Source: Actinomycetes bacterium
Lineage (GTDB): Bacteria > Actinomycetota > Acidimicrobiia > Acidimicrobiales > Ilumatobacteraceae
Assembly: GCA_025356335.1 (NCBI GenBank)
Contig: JANXUF010000106.1
Span: 1 to 63,132 of the forward strand
Length of the DNA stretch: 63,132 bases
Reading direction: 5' to 3'
The notes under the pieces were generated by a model. It was not told the origin of the DNA, did no database searches, and was given only the letters and a program-made list of their open reading frames with translations. Position 1 is the first letter of the stretch. Every line of letters starts with the position of its first letter. Positions 43,710 through 52,220 of the stretch are shown one piece after another. The translations under genes and the position numbers were made by a program.

Positions 43710-45059
43710 ATGACGAACGACAGGCAACCGGGCACCACTCGGCGTGCTGCGGCGAGGCGCGAGCTGATCGAGCAATCCGAACTCGCCGTGCACCTGATCC
43801 GCTGCATCGTGCTCGGCGCGGCGTCCGGGGTCCTTGCCGGGCTGTCCTCGTGGGCATTCCTGGAGGTACTCGACCGCATCACGAGATTTCGCCTCACCCA
43901 TGACTGGCTGCTGTGGCTGCTACCGCTTGCCGGGCTGATCATCGGTGCCGCCTACCTGTATCTCGGTGGTCGGGCGTCGCAGGGCAACGCGCTGCTCATC
44001 GATCAGATCCATCAGCCGACTGAATGGGTGCCGCGGCGTATGGCACCGCTCGTGCTGGTCGGCACGTGGGCGACACACCTGTTCGGCGGGTCTGCGGGGC
44101 GCGAAGGCACGTCACTCCAAATGTCAGGCAGTCTGACGGATGCACTCTCTCGGCTGCTGCGGCTCGAGCAGGAGGACCGCAGGCTGCTCCTCGTCGCCGC
44201 CCTCGGAGGCGGCTTCGGAGCGGTGTTCGGGGTGCCGTTGGCCGGTGCGGTCTTCGCCCTCGAGGTGCAGTCCATCGGCAGGCTCCGCTACGACGCGCTC
44301 GTCCCCGCGCTGACCGCCTCGATCGTCGGTGATCTCGTCGTCGGCGGGCTGGGGTATCACCATCCGGCACGACTCCCGATCGTCGAGTCCATCGACTCCG
44401 TGCTCCTGCTCAAGGTCGCCGCCGCCGGGCTCGCCTTCGGACTTGCCGGCGCAGCATTCGCCGAGCTGACGGATTTCATCAAGCGGTCCATGGCCCGCCA
44501 TGTCGCCTGGTCGCCGTTGCGAACCGTCATCGGCGGCGTCGCGATCATCGGTCTGGCGGCATTGTTCGGCCACGACTACCTCGGCCTCTCGCTCCCGCTC
44601 GTCGACCGAGCGCTCGCCGGCGATCAACTGTCGTTCGCCGTCTTTGCGTTGAAGATCCTGTTCACCGCGGTGACGCTCGGCTGCGGATTCCCCGGCGGCG
44701 AGGTCACCCCGCTCTTCGTCATCGGCACGACGCTGGGGGCCGCGCTGGCAGCACCGCTGCACCTGCCCGTCGGCATGCTCGCAGCGGTCGGGTTCGTCGC
44801 CGTCTTCGCCGGTGCCGCCAACACCCCGCTCGCATGCACGATCATGGGTGTCGAGCTGTTCGGGTCGGGGGCGATCCTGCCCGTCGCCGTCGGGTGTGTG
44901 ATCGCCTATGTCTTCTCCGGTCACCGCGGCATCTACTCGACGCAGCGCATCGACTTCGCCAAAGGCCGCACGAGGATCGACGACCAGCCGACCCTCAAGC
45001 TATGGGGCGAACGGCACAGGCCGACGGACGGAAGCGACGAGCGCCGTGGCGCTGGATGA
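43710..45059 (+). CDS. CLC-type fluoride/proton antiporter (CLC-F)
   Basis: A 449-residue CLC transporter. The gating-Glu region is GREGT (residues 130-134) followed by SLQM (Met138), and the second motif is GCGFPGGEVTPLF (324-336). From memory, GREGT with QM and GGEVTPLF, in place of GREGP and GxFxP, mark the fluoride-selective CLC-F branch. The upstream fluoride riboswitch is strong independent support. It expels F- against H+ across the inner membrane as a dimer. GGAGG lies 9 bp before the ATG at 43710. The gene is followed by 19-bp repeats. Confidence 0.92.
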   Translation: MTNDRQPGTTRRAAARRELIEQSELAVHLIRCIVLGAASGVLAGLSSWAFLEVLDRITRFRLTHDWLLWLLPLAGLIIGAAYLYLGGRASQGNALLIDQIHQPTEWVPRRMAPLVLVGTWATHLFGGSAGREGTSLQMSGSLTDALSRLLRLEQEDRRLLLVAALGGGFGAVFGVPLAGAVFALEVQSIGRLRYDALVPALTASIVGDLVVGGLGYHHPARLPIVESIDSVLLLKVAAAGLAFGLAGAAFAELTDFIKRSMARHVAWSPLRTVIGGVAIIGLAALFGHDYLGLSLPLVDRALAGDQLSFAVFALKILFTAVTLGCGFPGGEVTPLFVIGTTLGAALAAPLHLPVGMLAAVGFVAVFAGAANTPLACTIMGVELFGSGAILPVAVGCVIAYVFSGHRGIYSTQRIDFAKGRTRIDDQPTLKLWGERHRPTDGSDERRGAG

Positions 45060-45067
45060 ATGCTCCC

Positions 45068-45138
45068 ACCCGAGTTTCATTGCAGCACCCGAGTTTCATT
45101 GCAGCACCCGAGTTTCATTGCAGCACCCGAGTGTCGTG
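45068..45138. repeat. 19-bp tandem repeat, 3.7 copies, after the CLC gene
   Basis: ACCCGAGTTTCATTGCAGC occurs three times exactly (45068-45124), followed by a partial copy ending ACCCGAGTGTCG. The array starts eight bases after the CLC stop. Its end shares GCA[AG]CACCCGAGTGTCG with the repeat downstream of the pirin gene at 56523, on the opposite strand. Confidence 0.95.
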
Positions 45139-45177
45139 ACACCCGCAGCCGTCGCCGGCGCACTCCAGTTCGGCGGG

Positions 45178-46356
45178 TCACTCAAGGTGGTCGATGACGG
45201 CGGTCGCCGCGTCGATGAGGTTCTGTGCCCTGACGTCGTTTGCCAGGTTGGAGGCCATCCTGTTCATCGCGTAGCCGACGGCCAGTTCACGCTCGGGCTG
45301 AGCGAAGGCGACGGAGCCGCCAGCGCCAGGATGGCCGAACGAGCCGGCGCCGGCAAACATGCTGAACGGGCCGCTCGTCATGAATCCCATACCGAACGTG
45401 GTTTCCATCATCAGGCAGGCATCCATCTCAGCAGGCGGTGTGACCGTTGCCCTGATCACGTCGACGGTGTCATCGTTCAGCAGTCTGACGCCGTCGATCT
45501 CACCGATCGTCGCCGCGTAGATCTTGGCGAGCGATGCAGCGTTCGTGATCGCGTTTGCTGCGGGAATCTCCGCTGCGTGGACCTCACGACGGTTGAACAT
45601 TCCGTTTCCGGTGAAGGCGCCATTCAGCGACAGTGCACGGCCGGCATTGCTGTCGGGTCCGAGGAACTGTTCGAGCATCGCCTGGATCTTCGGGTCCTCA
45701 TGCTCGGTCGTCGCCAACCCGCCGATCAACGGCGAGACACGCGGCTCCAACGCCTCCGGCAGGCCGATCCACAGCTCGGCAGCGAGAGGACCGGTGATCT
45801 CCTCGGCGACGAACTGGCCGAACCCACGCTGTGCAGGATCGACGCGACGGACGAGTTCGCCGGCGAGCCAGCCGAACGTCAACGCGTGGTAGCCGTGTGT
45901 CGTACCGATCGGCCATTCCGGCGCCGTGTCTGCGAGGCGGGCGGTGACCGTCTCCCAGTCGAGCGCCTCGGCAAGTGAGATCTCCCCCTGCACGCTGAAC
46001 AGCCCGCACTGGTGGCTCAGCAGTTGGGCGACCGTGGCGTTCTGCTTGCCCTTGGCGGCGAACTCCGGCCAGTGGGTGGCGACGGTGTCGGTGTAGTTCA
46101 GCAGTCCACGCTGCCGGCAGATGGCGACGGCGATGGCGGTGATGCCCTTGGTCGTCGAGAACACGAGTTGCAGCGTTGCGTCGTCGTACGGGGCGCCTTC
46201 ACTGTCAGATGTTCCGCCCCACACATCGACAACTTTGACGCCACGATGGTAGACCGCAGCAGAGGCGCCGACTTCCTCGCCGGCAGTGAAGTTGCGCTGG
46301 AACGCTGCGTCGACCGTTTCCCAACCTGGTGCGACAAATCCCCCGAATGACGTCAT
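45178..46356 (-). CDS. beta-lactamase-fold serine hydrolase (class C / EstB-like)
   Basis: A 392-residue serine hydrolase. The Ser-x-x-Lys motif is STTK (residues about 67-70), with a Tyr in THGYHAL and the C-terminal HPGAGGS replacing the KTG triad. LSHQCGLFSVQGEIS is the usual LTHxSGL segment. These proteins are esterases or peptidases rather than beta-lactamases. The substrate is unknown. It lacks a signal peptide, so it is cytoplasmic. Its start overlaps the stop of the upstream membrane-protein gene (ATGA at 46353). Confidence 0.9.
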   Translation of the reverse strand: MTSFGGFVAPGWETVDAAFQRNFTAGEEVGASAAVYHRGVKVVDVWGGTSDSEGAPYDDATLQLVFSTTKGITAIAVAICRQRGLLNYTDTVATHWPEFAAKGKQNATVAQLLSHQCGLFSVQGEISLAEALDWETVTARLADTAPEWPIGTTHGYHALTFGWLAGELVRRVDPAQRGFGQFVAEEITGPLAAELWIGLPEALEPRVSPLIGGLATTEHEDPKIQAMLEQFLGPDSNAGRALSLNGAFTGNGMFNRREVHAAEIPAANAITNAASLAKIYAATIGEIDGVRLLNDDTVDVIRATVTPPAEMDACLMMETTFGMGFMTSGPFSMFAGAGSFGHPGAGGSVAFAQPERELAVGYAMNRMASNLANDVRAQNLIDAATAVIDHLE

Positions 46357-47519
46357 GACCGCACGGTAGTGCCAGGTGGTCTGAGCCAGTGGATCAAGCC
46401 GAACGCCAGCAGCGCCGTCGATGTCGCCAGCGTCAGCCCGGAGGCGATCGCCGCCTGCTGTGTGATGCCGTGTGCGAACTGCAGGCGAACGAGGACGACC
46501 GCCGCGAGCAACCAGACGGCGACGGCGATGTACGAGGTCACGTCCTCGGCCTGCGTGAACTCCGGGTCATCGCGAACCGTCGATCGATCGGCACCTTCGG
46601 CGCGCAGTAGCGACTCCAACCAGCGGACCGGACTGGCGACCACCAGCATGATGATCGGCGACCACATCACCATCGTCGCCGCGATCCAGCGCTGGTCGAC
46701 GCTGCGCAGCCCGAGTGGGTCGTCGACGGCGGCAGCGGCGATGTAGTTGGCGAGCACCGTGACGACGACGACCAACAGCGCCTTGACATATCGCAGGATC
46801 ACGACCTGCAGCCGCAGCATGTGCCGTGCCATGCCGTATTCGACCTTGACGACCTCGTCGAGCAGCGTCCGACGACGGGCTGCAGCCAACTCGAGCAGTG
46901 CAGCGGCTCGATCGGCGTCGCTCCGGACGGCGGCTGTGGCCGGCGCCAGCGCCGGATAGGCGGCCAGCTGTCGATCGATGCGGTCGCGCGCCTTGGTGTT
47001 CGCAGGGACCAGGAGTTCGAGGTTGTGTTGGGCACTGCGAAGTTGCTCGTACTCGATCGTCGATGCCTCGCCGAGTTCGTCGAGGGGGATGCGCAGGCTC
47101 GTCAGTGTGAACCGGGGCGTGTAGTTCTCGGTGCCGTCACGCCGGATGTGGCTTGCATGGAAATAGAACCGCGTGAGCTGCAACAGCACCATCCACAGCA
47201 AGCCCAGCACGCAGACCACCGTCATCGCCACTGCGGCGGTCAGCAACAGACGATCGAGGGTCAATGCCCCATGCAGTAACGAACGCAACACCGAGATGAC
47301 CGTGTCACGCTCGACGGCCGGCAGCAGAACGAGGATCCCGGCGCCGGACAGCAACGCCGTGGCGACACGGTGAATCGTCGACAGGCGGACTTCGCAGCGC
47401 TGCACAAAGGCACGCATCGCCGCTCGCTCAGCGGCGTCGTCACCATCGTTCACAAGCGTGCGTTCACCGCCAACAACATACTCAACTGCGCCGACCCGTG
47501 CGGACCGGCGGTCCCCCAC
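46353..47519 (-). CDS. multi-TM membrane protein of unknown function
   Basis: A 388-residue membrane protein. Hydrophobic segments lie at about residues 52-72, 92-116, 245-265, 283-303, 330-350 and 362-382, with a long soluble loop (about 117-240) rich in Arg, Ala and Glu between helices 2 and 3. I do not recognise the family. It is translationally coupled to the serine hydrolase that follows; the pair may work on one substrate. The start is uncertain: an in-frame ATG at 47414 is an alternative. Confidence 0.7.
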   Translation of the reverse strand: MGDRRSARVGAVEYVVGGERTLVNDGDDAAERAAMRAFVQRCEVRLSTIHRVATALLSGAGILVLLPAVERDTVISVLRSLLHGALTLDRLLLTAAVAMTVVCVLGLLWMVLLQLTRFYFHASHIRRDGTENYTPRFTLTSLRIPLDELGEASTIEYEQLRSAQHNLELLVPANTKARDRIDRQLAAYPALAPATAAVRSDADRAAALLELAAARRRTLLDEVVKVEYGMARHMLRLQVVILRYVKALLVVVVTVLANYIAAAAVDDPLGLRSVDQRWIAATMVMWSPIIMLVVASPVRWLESLLRAEGADRSTVRDDPEFTQAEDVTSYIAVAVWLLAAVVLVRLQFAHGITQQAAIASGLTLATSTALLAFGLIHWLRPPGTTVRS

Positions 47520-47588
47520 CGAATACCGAGGCGACGAAACGCCCTGTCAGCGCGGCGCATCGTCGTGCTGCGGCGGTTCGGCGTGCGG

Positions 47589-48989
47589 TCAGTCAGCAGG
47601 CCCGGCGATCAGCGTCGTTGTTCCGGTGTGCATCGTGCCGCCGGCGTCCTTCCAGGTGACCTTGGCCTTCTCGCCTGCCTTGTGCATATGGAGGAGCGGC
47701 CCGAGTGCCTTCTCATTGGCAACGGCCGTACCGTCGATGGCGGTGATCGTGTCGCCGGCGACGAGACCCAACTTGTCGGCGGGAGAACCGGCAACTACGC
47801 CGGTGAGGACGGCGCCGGATCCGTCGGTGCTGTCCTGTGCCCCGATGCCGAGAAAGCTCGGTACTCCGAGGGTGATCGTGGCAGTGTGCTTACCGGCGCG
47901 GATGTCGTTGGCGATCGCCAGCGCGGCGTTGATCGGGATCGCATATCCCTCCGCTGCGCTACTGCGGCGGGTTGTGGTCGATCCCGCCGTGTCCATGCCG
48001 ATGACGTCTCCTGCGGCGTTGTACAGCGGACCACCGGATTCGCCGGGCTGCAGTGCAGCATCGATCTGGATCAGTCCGGTCAACTGCTCGGGCGCACTCC
48101 CCGATTCGTCGGTTGCCGTGATCGACTGGCCGAGGTCGGTGACCTTGCCGGGCGCGACCGTGGGTTGGCCGCCCTTGCCGCCTGCATTGCCGACACCGAC
48201 GACCGCATCGCCGATCTTGACCTTGGACGAGTCACCGATGCGGGCAACGGCGAGGCCACTGGCATTCTTCAACTGGATGACGGCGACGTCGTGTGTCTGG
48301 TCGGTCCCGACGACGCTGGCCGTATAGGTCTTGCCGGTGCTGACCACGGTCACGGTGATGCTCGTGGCACCGTCGACGACATGGTTGTTCGTCAGGATCT
48401 CACCACTCGACGAGAGCACCATTCCCGTACCTGCCGCCTCCGCAGACTGGTACTTGAGCACCGTCATGATGTCGACGACTCCGACGCCGAGCGACTCGGT
48501 CTTGGAGGTCGCCGATCCGCCTATCGTCGTCGACGTGTCGCCGGCAGACGGACTTGCCGGTACCACGGGGATCGTGACCGGCGTGTCGCTCGACGGGCTG
48601 GTCGTCGGCTCTCCGGTTGCGGGTGAGGTCCCCGGGGTGTCGGTCGACGGTGCCTGTGTCACCGGCGAGACTGCCGGATCGGTCACCGGCTCGGTGACCG
48701 GCTCGGTGACCACGGGGAACGTCGTCGACGTCGCTGCCGACGTCGTCGTGCTGTCCCGATTCGTCACCGCCCAGGCAGCGGAACCGAGCACCAGGGCGAC
48801 GATGGCGACGAGGCTGGCGACGAGCGGACCACGGCGCTTCCTGCGATGCGGAGCGCCTGGCGGATGCGGCAGCGGCAGCGGCAGATATGCATGCGAGTAG
48901 TACGGCGGCCCGACCCGCGTCGAGTGGTGCGGTGGCGGCCAGGCCGACTGATTCGTCCAGGCAGTCGGACGCGGGATGTTTTCGTCCAT
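47589..48989 (-). CDS. HtrA/PepD-like membrane-anchored serine protease with PDZ
   Basis: A 466-residue trypsin-like protease. A Pro/His-rich cytoplasmic start is followed by one membrane helix (about residues 55-75), a low-complexity Thr/Ser/Pro linker (80-165), a protease domain with catalytic His203 (NNHVV), Asp234 (THDVAV) and Ser318 (GESGGPL), and one PDZ domain (about 372-466). This is the PepD/HtrA layout. It degrades or processes misfolded exported proteins. Part of the linker is a 12-bp tandem repeat (TEPVTEPVTDP). Confidence 0.95.
   Translation of the reverse strand: MDENIPRPTAWTNQSAWPPPHHSTRVGPPYYSHAYLPLPLPHPPGAPHRRKRRGPLVASLVAIVALVLGSAAWAVTNRDSTTTSAATSTTFPVVTEPVTEPVTDPAVSPVTQAPSTDTPGTSPATGEPTTSPSSDTPVTIPVVPASPSAGDTSTTIGGSATSKTESLGVGVVDIMTVLKYQSAEAAGTGMVLSSSGEILTNNHVVDGATSITVTVVSTGKTYTASVVGTDQTHDVAVIQLKNASGLAVARIGDSSKVKIGDAVVGVGNAGGKGGQPTVAPGKVTDLGQSITATDESGSAPEQLTGLIQIDAALQPGESGGPLYNAAGDVIGMDTAGSTTTRRSSAAEGYAIPINAALAIANDIRAGKHTATITLGVPSFLGIGAQDSTDGSGAVLTGVVAGSPADKLGLVAGDTITAIDGTAVANEKALGPLLHMHKAGEKAKVTWKDAGGTMHTGTTTLIAGPAD
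48688..48717. repeat. 12-bp tandem repeat in the HtrA linker
   Basis: CTCGGTGACCGG repeats two and a half times in frame and encodes TEPVTEPVTDP in the linker of the HtrA protease. Confidence 0.8.
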
Positions 48990-49194
48990 CAGAGATGCTC
49001 CTCACCGAAGTGTGTGATTGCAGTGAACGACACCCATCTGGGCGACGACCGACGCATTGCCGAGAGTTCGCTGTGAATGATGGACGCTCTCAACCGCCGC
49101 GAGGCGTTCGGAACGAGGTGTCCGCTACAACCGTGCACCACTCCTCCATGCCCGATCGTTCGGAGCGGGAGACCTCGTCGGATCAATCGTCGGA

Positions 49195-50052
49195 TCACTC
49201 TGCGTTGTTCGCTGCCGGCAGGAATCGACGTGGATGGCGACCGTCGACATAGCCGACGAACGGGGGATAGATGTTGTAGCCGAGCAATTCCTGCAGCGTG
49301 ACGGGCAACGTGGCGACGGTCTCAGGCGAAACGCCGATCACGTGGTTCTCCTGAGGACGCAACCACGCAGCGACGTATTCGAGGATCACCCCGAGCCGCG
49401 GTACACCGGTGCGGTTCGCACCGCCACCGTGCCAGATACTGCCCGTATAGAACGCCACACTGCCCGCCGGCATCTCTGCAAGTACGACCGGGTCCGTCTC
49501 AGCCGGTCGCCGGCCTGCACTCCACTGATGGCTGCCCGGCAGGAAGCGGGTGGCCCCATTCGCAGCCGTGAAGTCGTCGAACGCCCACATCGTGTTGAGC
49601 ACGACATCTCCGTGCGGAACCGGGAGCGGGTAGATCGAATCGTCGTGATGAAGCGGCTGCTGCTCTGACCCCGGCCCGATCTGTATCCCCGTCGGGGCGC
49701 TGAGCTGGTAGTGCCCGAGGATCGCATCAAGCACGCCGATCAGGACCGGATCGATGGCGAGGTCGTCGAAGGCGCGTGTCTTGGCGAACAGCCGGTAGAT
49801 GCGTTTCGTGTCGAACCCTTCGAACCCGTTGCGGCCGCTCGGGGTTGCATCGAGCAGCTGCTGCAGCTCGGCTTTCACTCGACGGGCTCTCGCCGGGTCG
49901 AGGACGCCTTCGACGACGACCACGCCGTCGGCGCGCAGCGCCTCGACGATCGGCAACACTGCGAACTCGACGGTCGTCAACACCCCTGCATTCTCCACCC
50001 ATCGAGCGGTCGACGCCGTGTCGGCGGAACCGATTCGGCTTTGTCTGCTCAT
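49195..50052 (-). CDS. phytanoyl-CoA dioxygenase (PhyH) family protein
   Basis: A 285-residue Fe(II)/2-oxoglutarate-dependent oxygenase. The iron ligands are in LHHDDSIYPLP (HxD) and in GSIWHGGGANRTG (distal His), with Arg for 2-oxoglutarate nearby. FLPGSHQWSAG is a further family motif. It hydroxylates a carboxylic or acyl substrate. I chose ATG 50052; 50097 is also possible. It is divergent from the TetR gene across a 66-bp gap with a large inverted repeat, suggesting TetR control. Confidence 0.85.
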   Translation of the reverse strand: MSRQSRIGSADTASTARWVENAGVLTTVEFAVLPIVEALRADGVVVVEGVLDPARARRVKAELQQLLDATPSGRNGFEGFDTKRIYRLFAKTRAFDDLAIDPVLIGVLDAILGHYQLSAPTGIQIGPGSEQQPLHHDDSIYPLPVPHGDVVLNTMWAFDDFTAANGATRFLPGSHQWSAGRRPAETDPVVLAEMPAGSVAFYTGSIWHGGGANRTGVPRLGVILEYVAAWLRPQENHVIGVSPETVATLPVTLQELLGYNIYPPFVGYVDGRHPRRFLPAANNAE

Positions 50053-50069
50053 CTCCCTCTCAGGCGACG

Positions 50070-50096
50070 CGCCGATGATGCTGGTGTATCGGCGCA
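50070..50096. promoter_or_regulatory. TetR-type operator in the phyH/tetR gap
   Basis: GCGCCGAT-N11-ATCGGCGC is a perfect 8-bp inverted repeat between the divergent genes. The arm core CCGAT/ATCGG recurs in front of the Rieske oxygenase at 50826-50841, suggesting that one regulator binds both. Confidence 0.6.
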
Positions 50097-50118
50097 TGTG
50101 CGGGTACGGTTCGCCCGC

Positions 50119-50766
50119 ATGGCCGGTGAAACGCGCATGAGTCAGCCGGCGAAGACCTCGCGCGGCCGCGACCGGCGCAATAGCCTGCTGGATTCAGCGC
50201 GTGAGGTGTTCGAGGAGCTGGGGTACTTCGACACCCGCGTCGCCGACATCGTGGCGCATGCCAAGGTCGGCCACGGAACGTTCTATTCGTACTTCGACTC
50301 GAAGGACGATGTCCTGCGAGCGTTGATCGACAATCTCGTGGAGGCGACGTACAGTGCCTCGGCGATGCCGATCGATCATTCCGGAGGCCCCCGCGATCAT
50401 CTGCGGGCGACGATCGTGCAGTTCATGGACGCTTACCGCGAGCGCGCCGGTATGCACCGGATCCTCGTCCAGGCAACGAGTTACAGCGCCGAGTTCCTCA
50501 GTCGACGCCTGGAGATCAAGGAGCAGTTCCTCGGCCGGATCGAGCAGTCGATCGTCGCCTGGCAGCAACGGGGTGTGGCACCGCTCGATCTCGATCCGTT
50601 CCACGCCGCCACGGCGCTCGGCGGCATGGTCGAGGATGCGGCATTCGCCCAGTACGTCCTGCACCAGCCGATCGACGAGCAGATCATGATCACGACACTG
50701 ACGACGATCTGGTCGCAGACCGTCGGTCTCCCCGAGTCGCACTCGACTCCCCCCGTCACCATCTGA
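50119..50766 (+). CDS. TetR-family transcriptional regulator
   Basis: A 215-residue regulator. The HTH region is NSLLDSAREVFEELGYFDTR followed by VADIVAHAKVGHGTFYSYFD, and SKDDVLRALIDNL ends it. The C-terminal ligand domain (about 75-205) is variable. It probably represses the divergent phyH gene and the Rieske oxygenase operon that follows 113 bp later, both of which carry CCGAT/ATCGG inverted repeats. The inducer is unknown. ATG 50137 is an alternative start. Confidence 0.9.
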   Translation: MAGETRMSQPAKTSRGRDRRNSLLDSAREVFEELGYFDTRVADIVAHAKVGHGTFYSYFDSKDDVLRALIDNLVEATYSASAMPIDHSGGPRDHLRATIVQFMDAYRERAGMHRILVQATSYSAEFLSRRLEIKEQFLGRIEQSIVAWQQRGVAPLDLDPFHAATALGGMVEDAAFAQYVLHQPIDEQIMITTLTTIWSQTVGLPESHSTPPVTI

Positions 50767-50819
50767 CTCGGGCGCCCGACTCCGCCATGCCATCAGATGT
50801 GTTCTACGTCACACTTATA

Positions 50820-50849
50820 TTGACACCGATGTCGGTATCGGGTTAGGGT
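50820..50849 (+). promoter_or_regulatory. promoter and operator of the Rieske oxygenase operon
   Basis: A -35 TTGACA (50820-50825) and a -10 TAGGGT (50844-50849) are 18 bp apart. Overlapping inverted repeats fill the spacer: ACCGA-TG-TCGGT (50825-50836) and CCGAT-N6-ATCGG (50826-50841). The arms resemble the operator in front of phyH and tetR. Confidence 0.65.
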
Positions 50850-50879
50850 GATCGACATCAGCCACGAAGGGGACAGGCG

Positions 50880-52220
50880 ATGAGCACGACGACGAATATT
50901 GCGGTACGGCCTGCTCCGGCGGCGACCGATCTGCAGGACCTGCGAGTCGACAGCGAACGCCAGGCGCTGCCGAAGAACCGCTACACGTCGCGGGCGATGT
51001 GGCAGGCGGAGACAGAGAAACTGTGGGCCAAGGTCTGGCAGTGGGCATGCCTCGTCGATGATCTGCCGGAAGCCGGCTGCTACGCCGAATACCAGATCCT
51101 CGACCAGTCCGTACTGATCACCCGCGACGAGGACCTCCAGCTGCATGCCTTCCACAACGTCTGTATGCACCGCGGCAACCGCCTGCGCACCGGGTCTGGC
51201 AAGAACGCCGACGTTGCCTGCCGCTATCACAGCTGGACCTGGAACCTCGATGGCAGCCTGAAGAAAATCACCGACGAGGAGGGTTTCCACAACCTCGACA
51301 CATCCTGCCTCGGTCTGCAGACGGTGTCGATGGACGTGTGGCAGGGTTTCGTCTTCATCAACCTGGACCGTGATGCCGAACCGTTGGCCGACTACCTCGC
51401 ACCGATGGACGACAAGCTTGGCGCCTACCGGTTCGGCCAGCACGTCCGGACCCGCAGCGCCACCATGCCGGTCGGTGCGAACTGGAAAACGGTCGTCGAC
51501 GGTTTCGTCGAGGTGTACCACCTGCATGCCATTCACCCGCAGCTGATCCCGTTTCTCGACGACGTCAACACGACGTACGACGTATGGGGTGCACACAGTG
51601 CGATGTACCAGCCGATCGGCATCGCCAGTCCCCGGCTTGCGGATACCAGCGATCGCGTGGTGCTGGATTCACTCGCAGAAGGCGGGTCCGGCTACTCCGG
51701 AAAGATGTTGCGCAAGTCGCCGTACTTCTCGGAGGTCGACGGGGTGGCGCAGATGCAGGAGGGTGTCACGGTTCGCCAAGCGGTCATCGACGCCGGGCGC
51801 ATGGACGAGGCGAGTCTCGGCCTCGACTACGGCGAGCTGACCGATGACCAACTCGTCGACGACTACCACTACTTCATCTTCCCGAACATTATCCTCAACG
51901 TCTTCTCCGGGCACTTCATCGCCTCTCGGATCCGCCCCGATCCCGTCGATCACGAGTCGTGCTTCTTCGACATGTTCGTCTTCGACATGCTCACCGACGA
52001 GCAGAAGGCAGCGAGGCCTCCGAGCAAACACGTGATACTGGAAAAGGGCGTCTCTGTCGGCAGGGTCCCCGACCAGGATTTCACCCAACTGCCGACGGTC
52101 CAAAAGGGTTTGCATTCCAACGGCTTTGCCGAAGTGCTGCTCTCCGACCAGGAATGCCGCGTGCTGGCATTCCACCAAGAGGTCGACCGCTACGTCTTCG
52201 GAACAGAGCGCTCACCCTGA
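50880..52220 (+). CDS. Rieske non-haem iron oxygenase, alpha subunit
   Basis: A 446-residue ring-hydroxylating-type oxygenase. Rieske ligands are Cys95-x-His97 (CMHRG) and Cys114-x2-His117 (CRYHSW). The mononuclear iron site is VDGFVEVYHLHAIHP with His214 and His219 and a bridging Asp207. It hydroxylates or demethylates an organic substrate with electrons from a separate reductase, not encoded here. It overlaps the acyl-CoA synthetase gene, so the product probably undergoes CoA activation. Substrate unknown; aromatic or carnitine-like compounds are possible. Confidence 0.9.
   Translation: MSTTTNIAVRPAPAATDLQDLRVDSERQALPKNRYTSRAMWQAETEKLWAKVWQWACLVDDLPEAGCYAEYQILDQSVLITRDEDLQLHAFHNVCMHRGNRLRTGSGKNADVACRYHSWTWNLDGSLKKITDEEGFHNLDTSCLGLQTVSMDVWQGFVFINLDRDAEPLADYLAPMDDKLGAYRFGQHVRTRSATMPVGANWKTVVDGFVEVYHLHAIHPQLIPFLDDVNTTYDVWGAHSAMYQPIGIASPRLADTSDRVVLDSLAEGGSGYSGKMLRKSPYFSEVDGVAQMQEGVTVRQAVIDAGRMDEASLGLDYGELTDDQLVDDYHYFIFPNIILNVFSGHFIASRIRPDPVDHESCFFDMFVFDMLTDEQKAARPPSKHVILEKGVSVGRVPDQDFTQLPTVQKGLHSNGFAEVLLSDQECRVLAFHQEVDRYVFGTERSP

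Noticed and set aside
45068..45138. Possible CRISPR-like repeats
   Set aside because: The units are directly adjacent with no spacers, only 19 bp long, and no cas genes are present. They are tandem repeats.
45178..46356. Beta-lactamase resistance gene
   Set aside because: There is no signal peptide and the KTG motif is replaced; the protein belongs to the esterase-type class C relatives.
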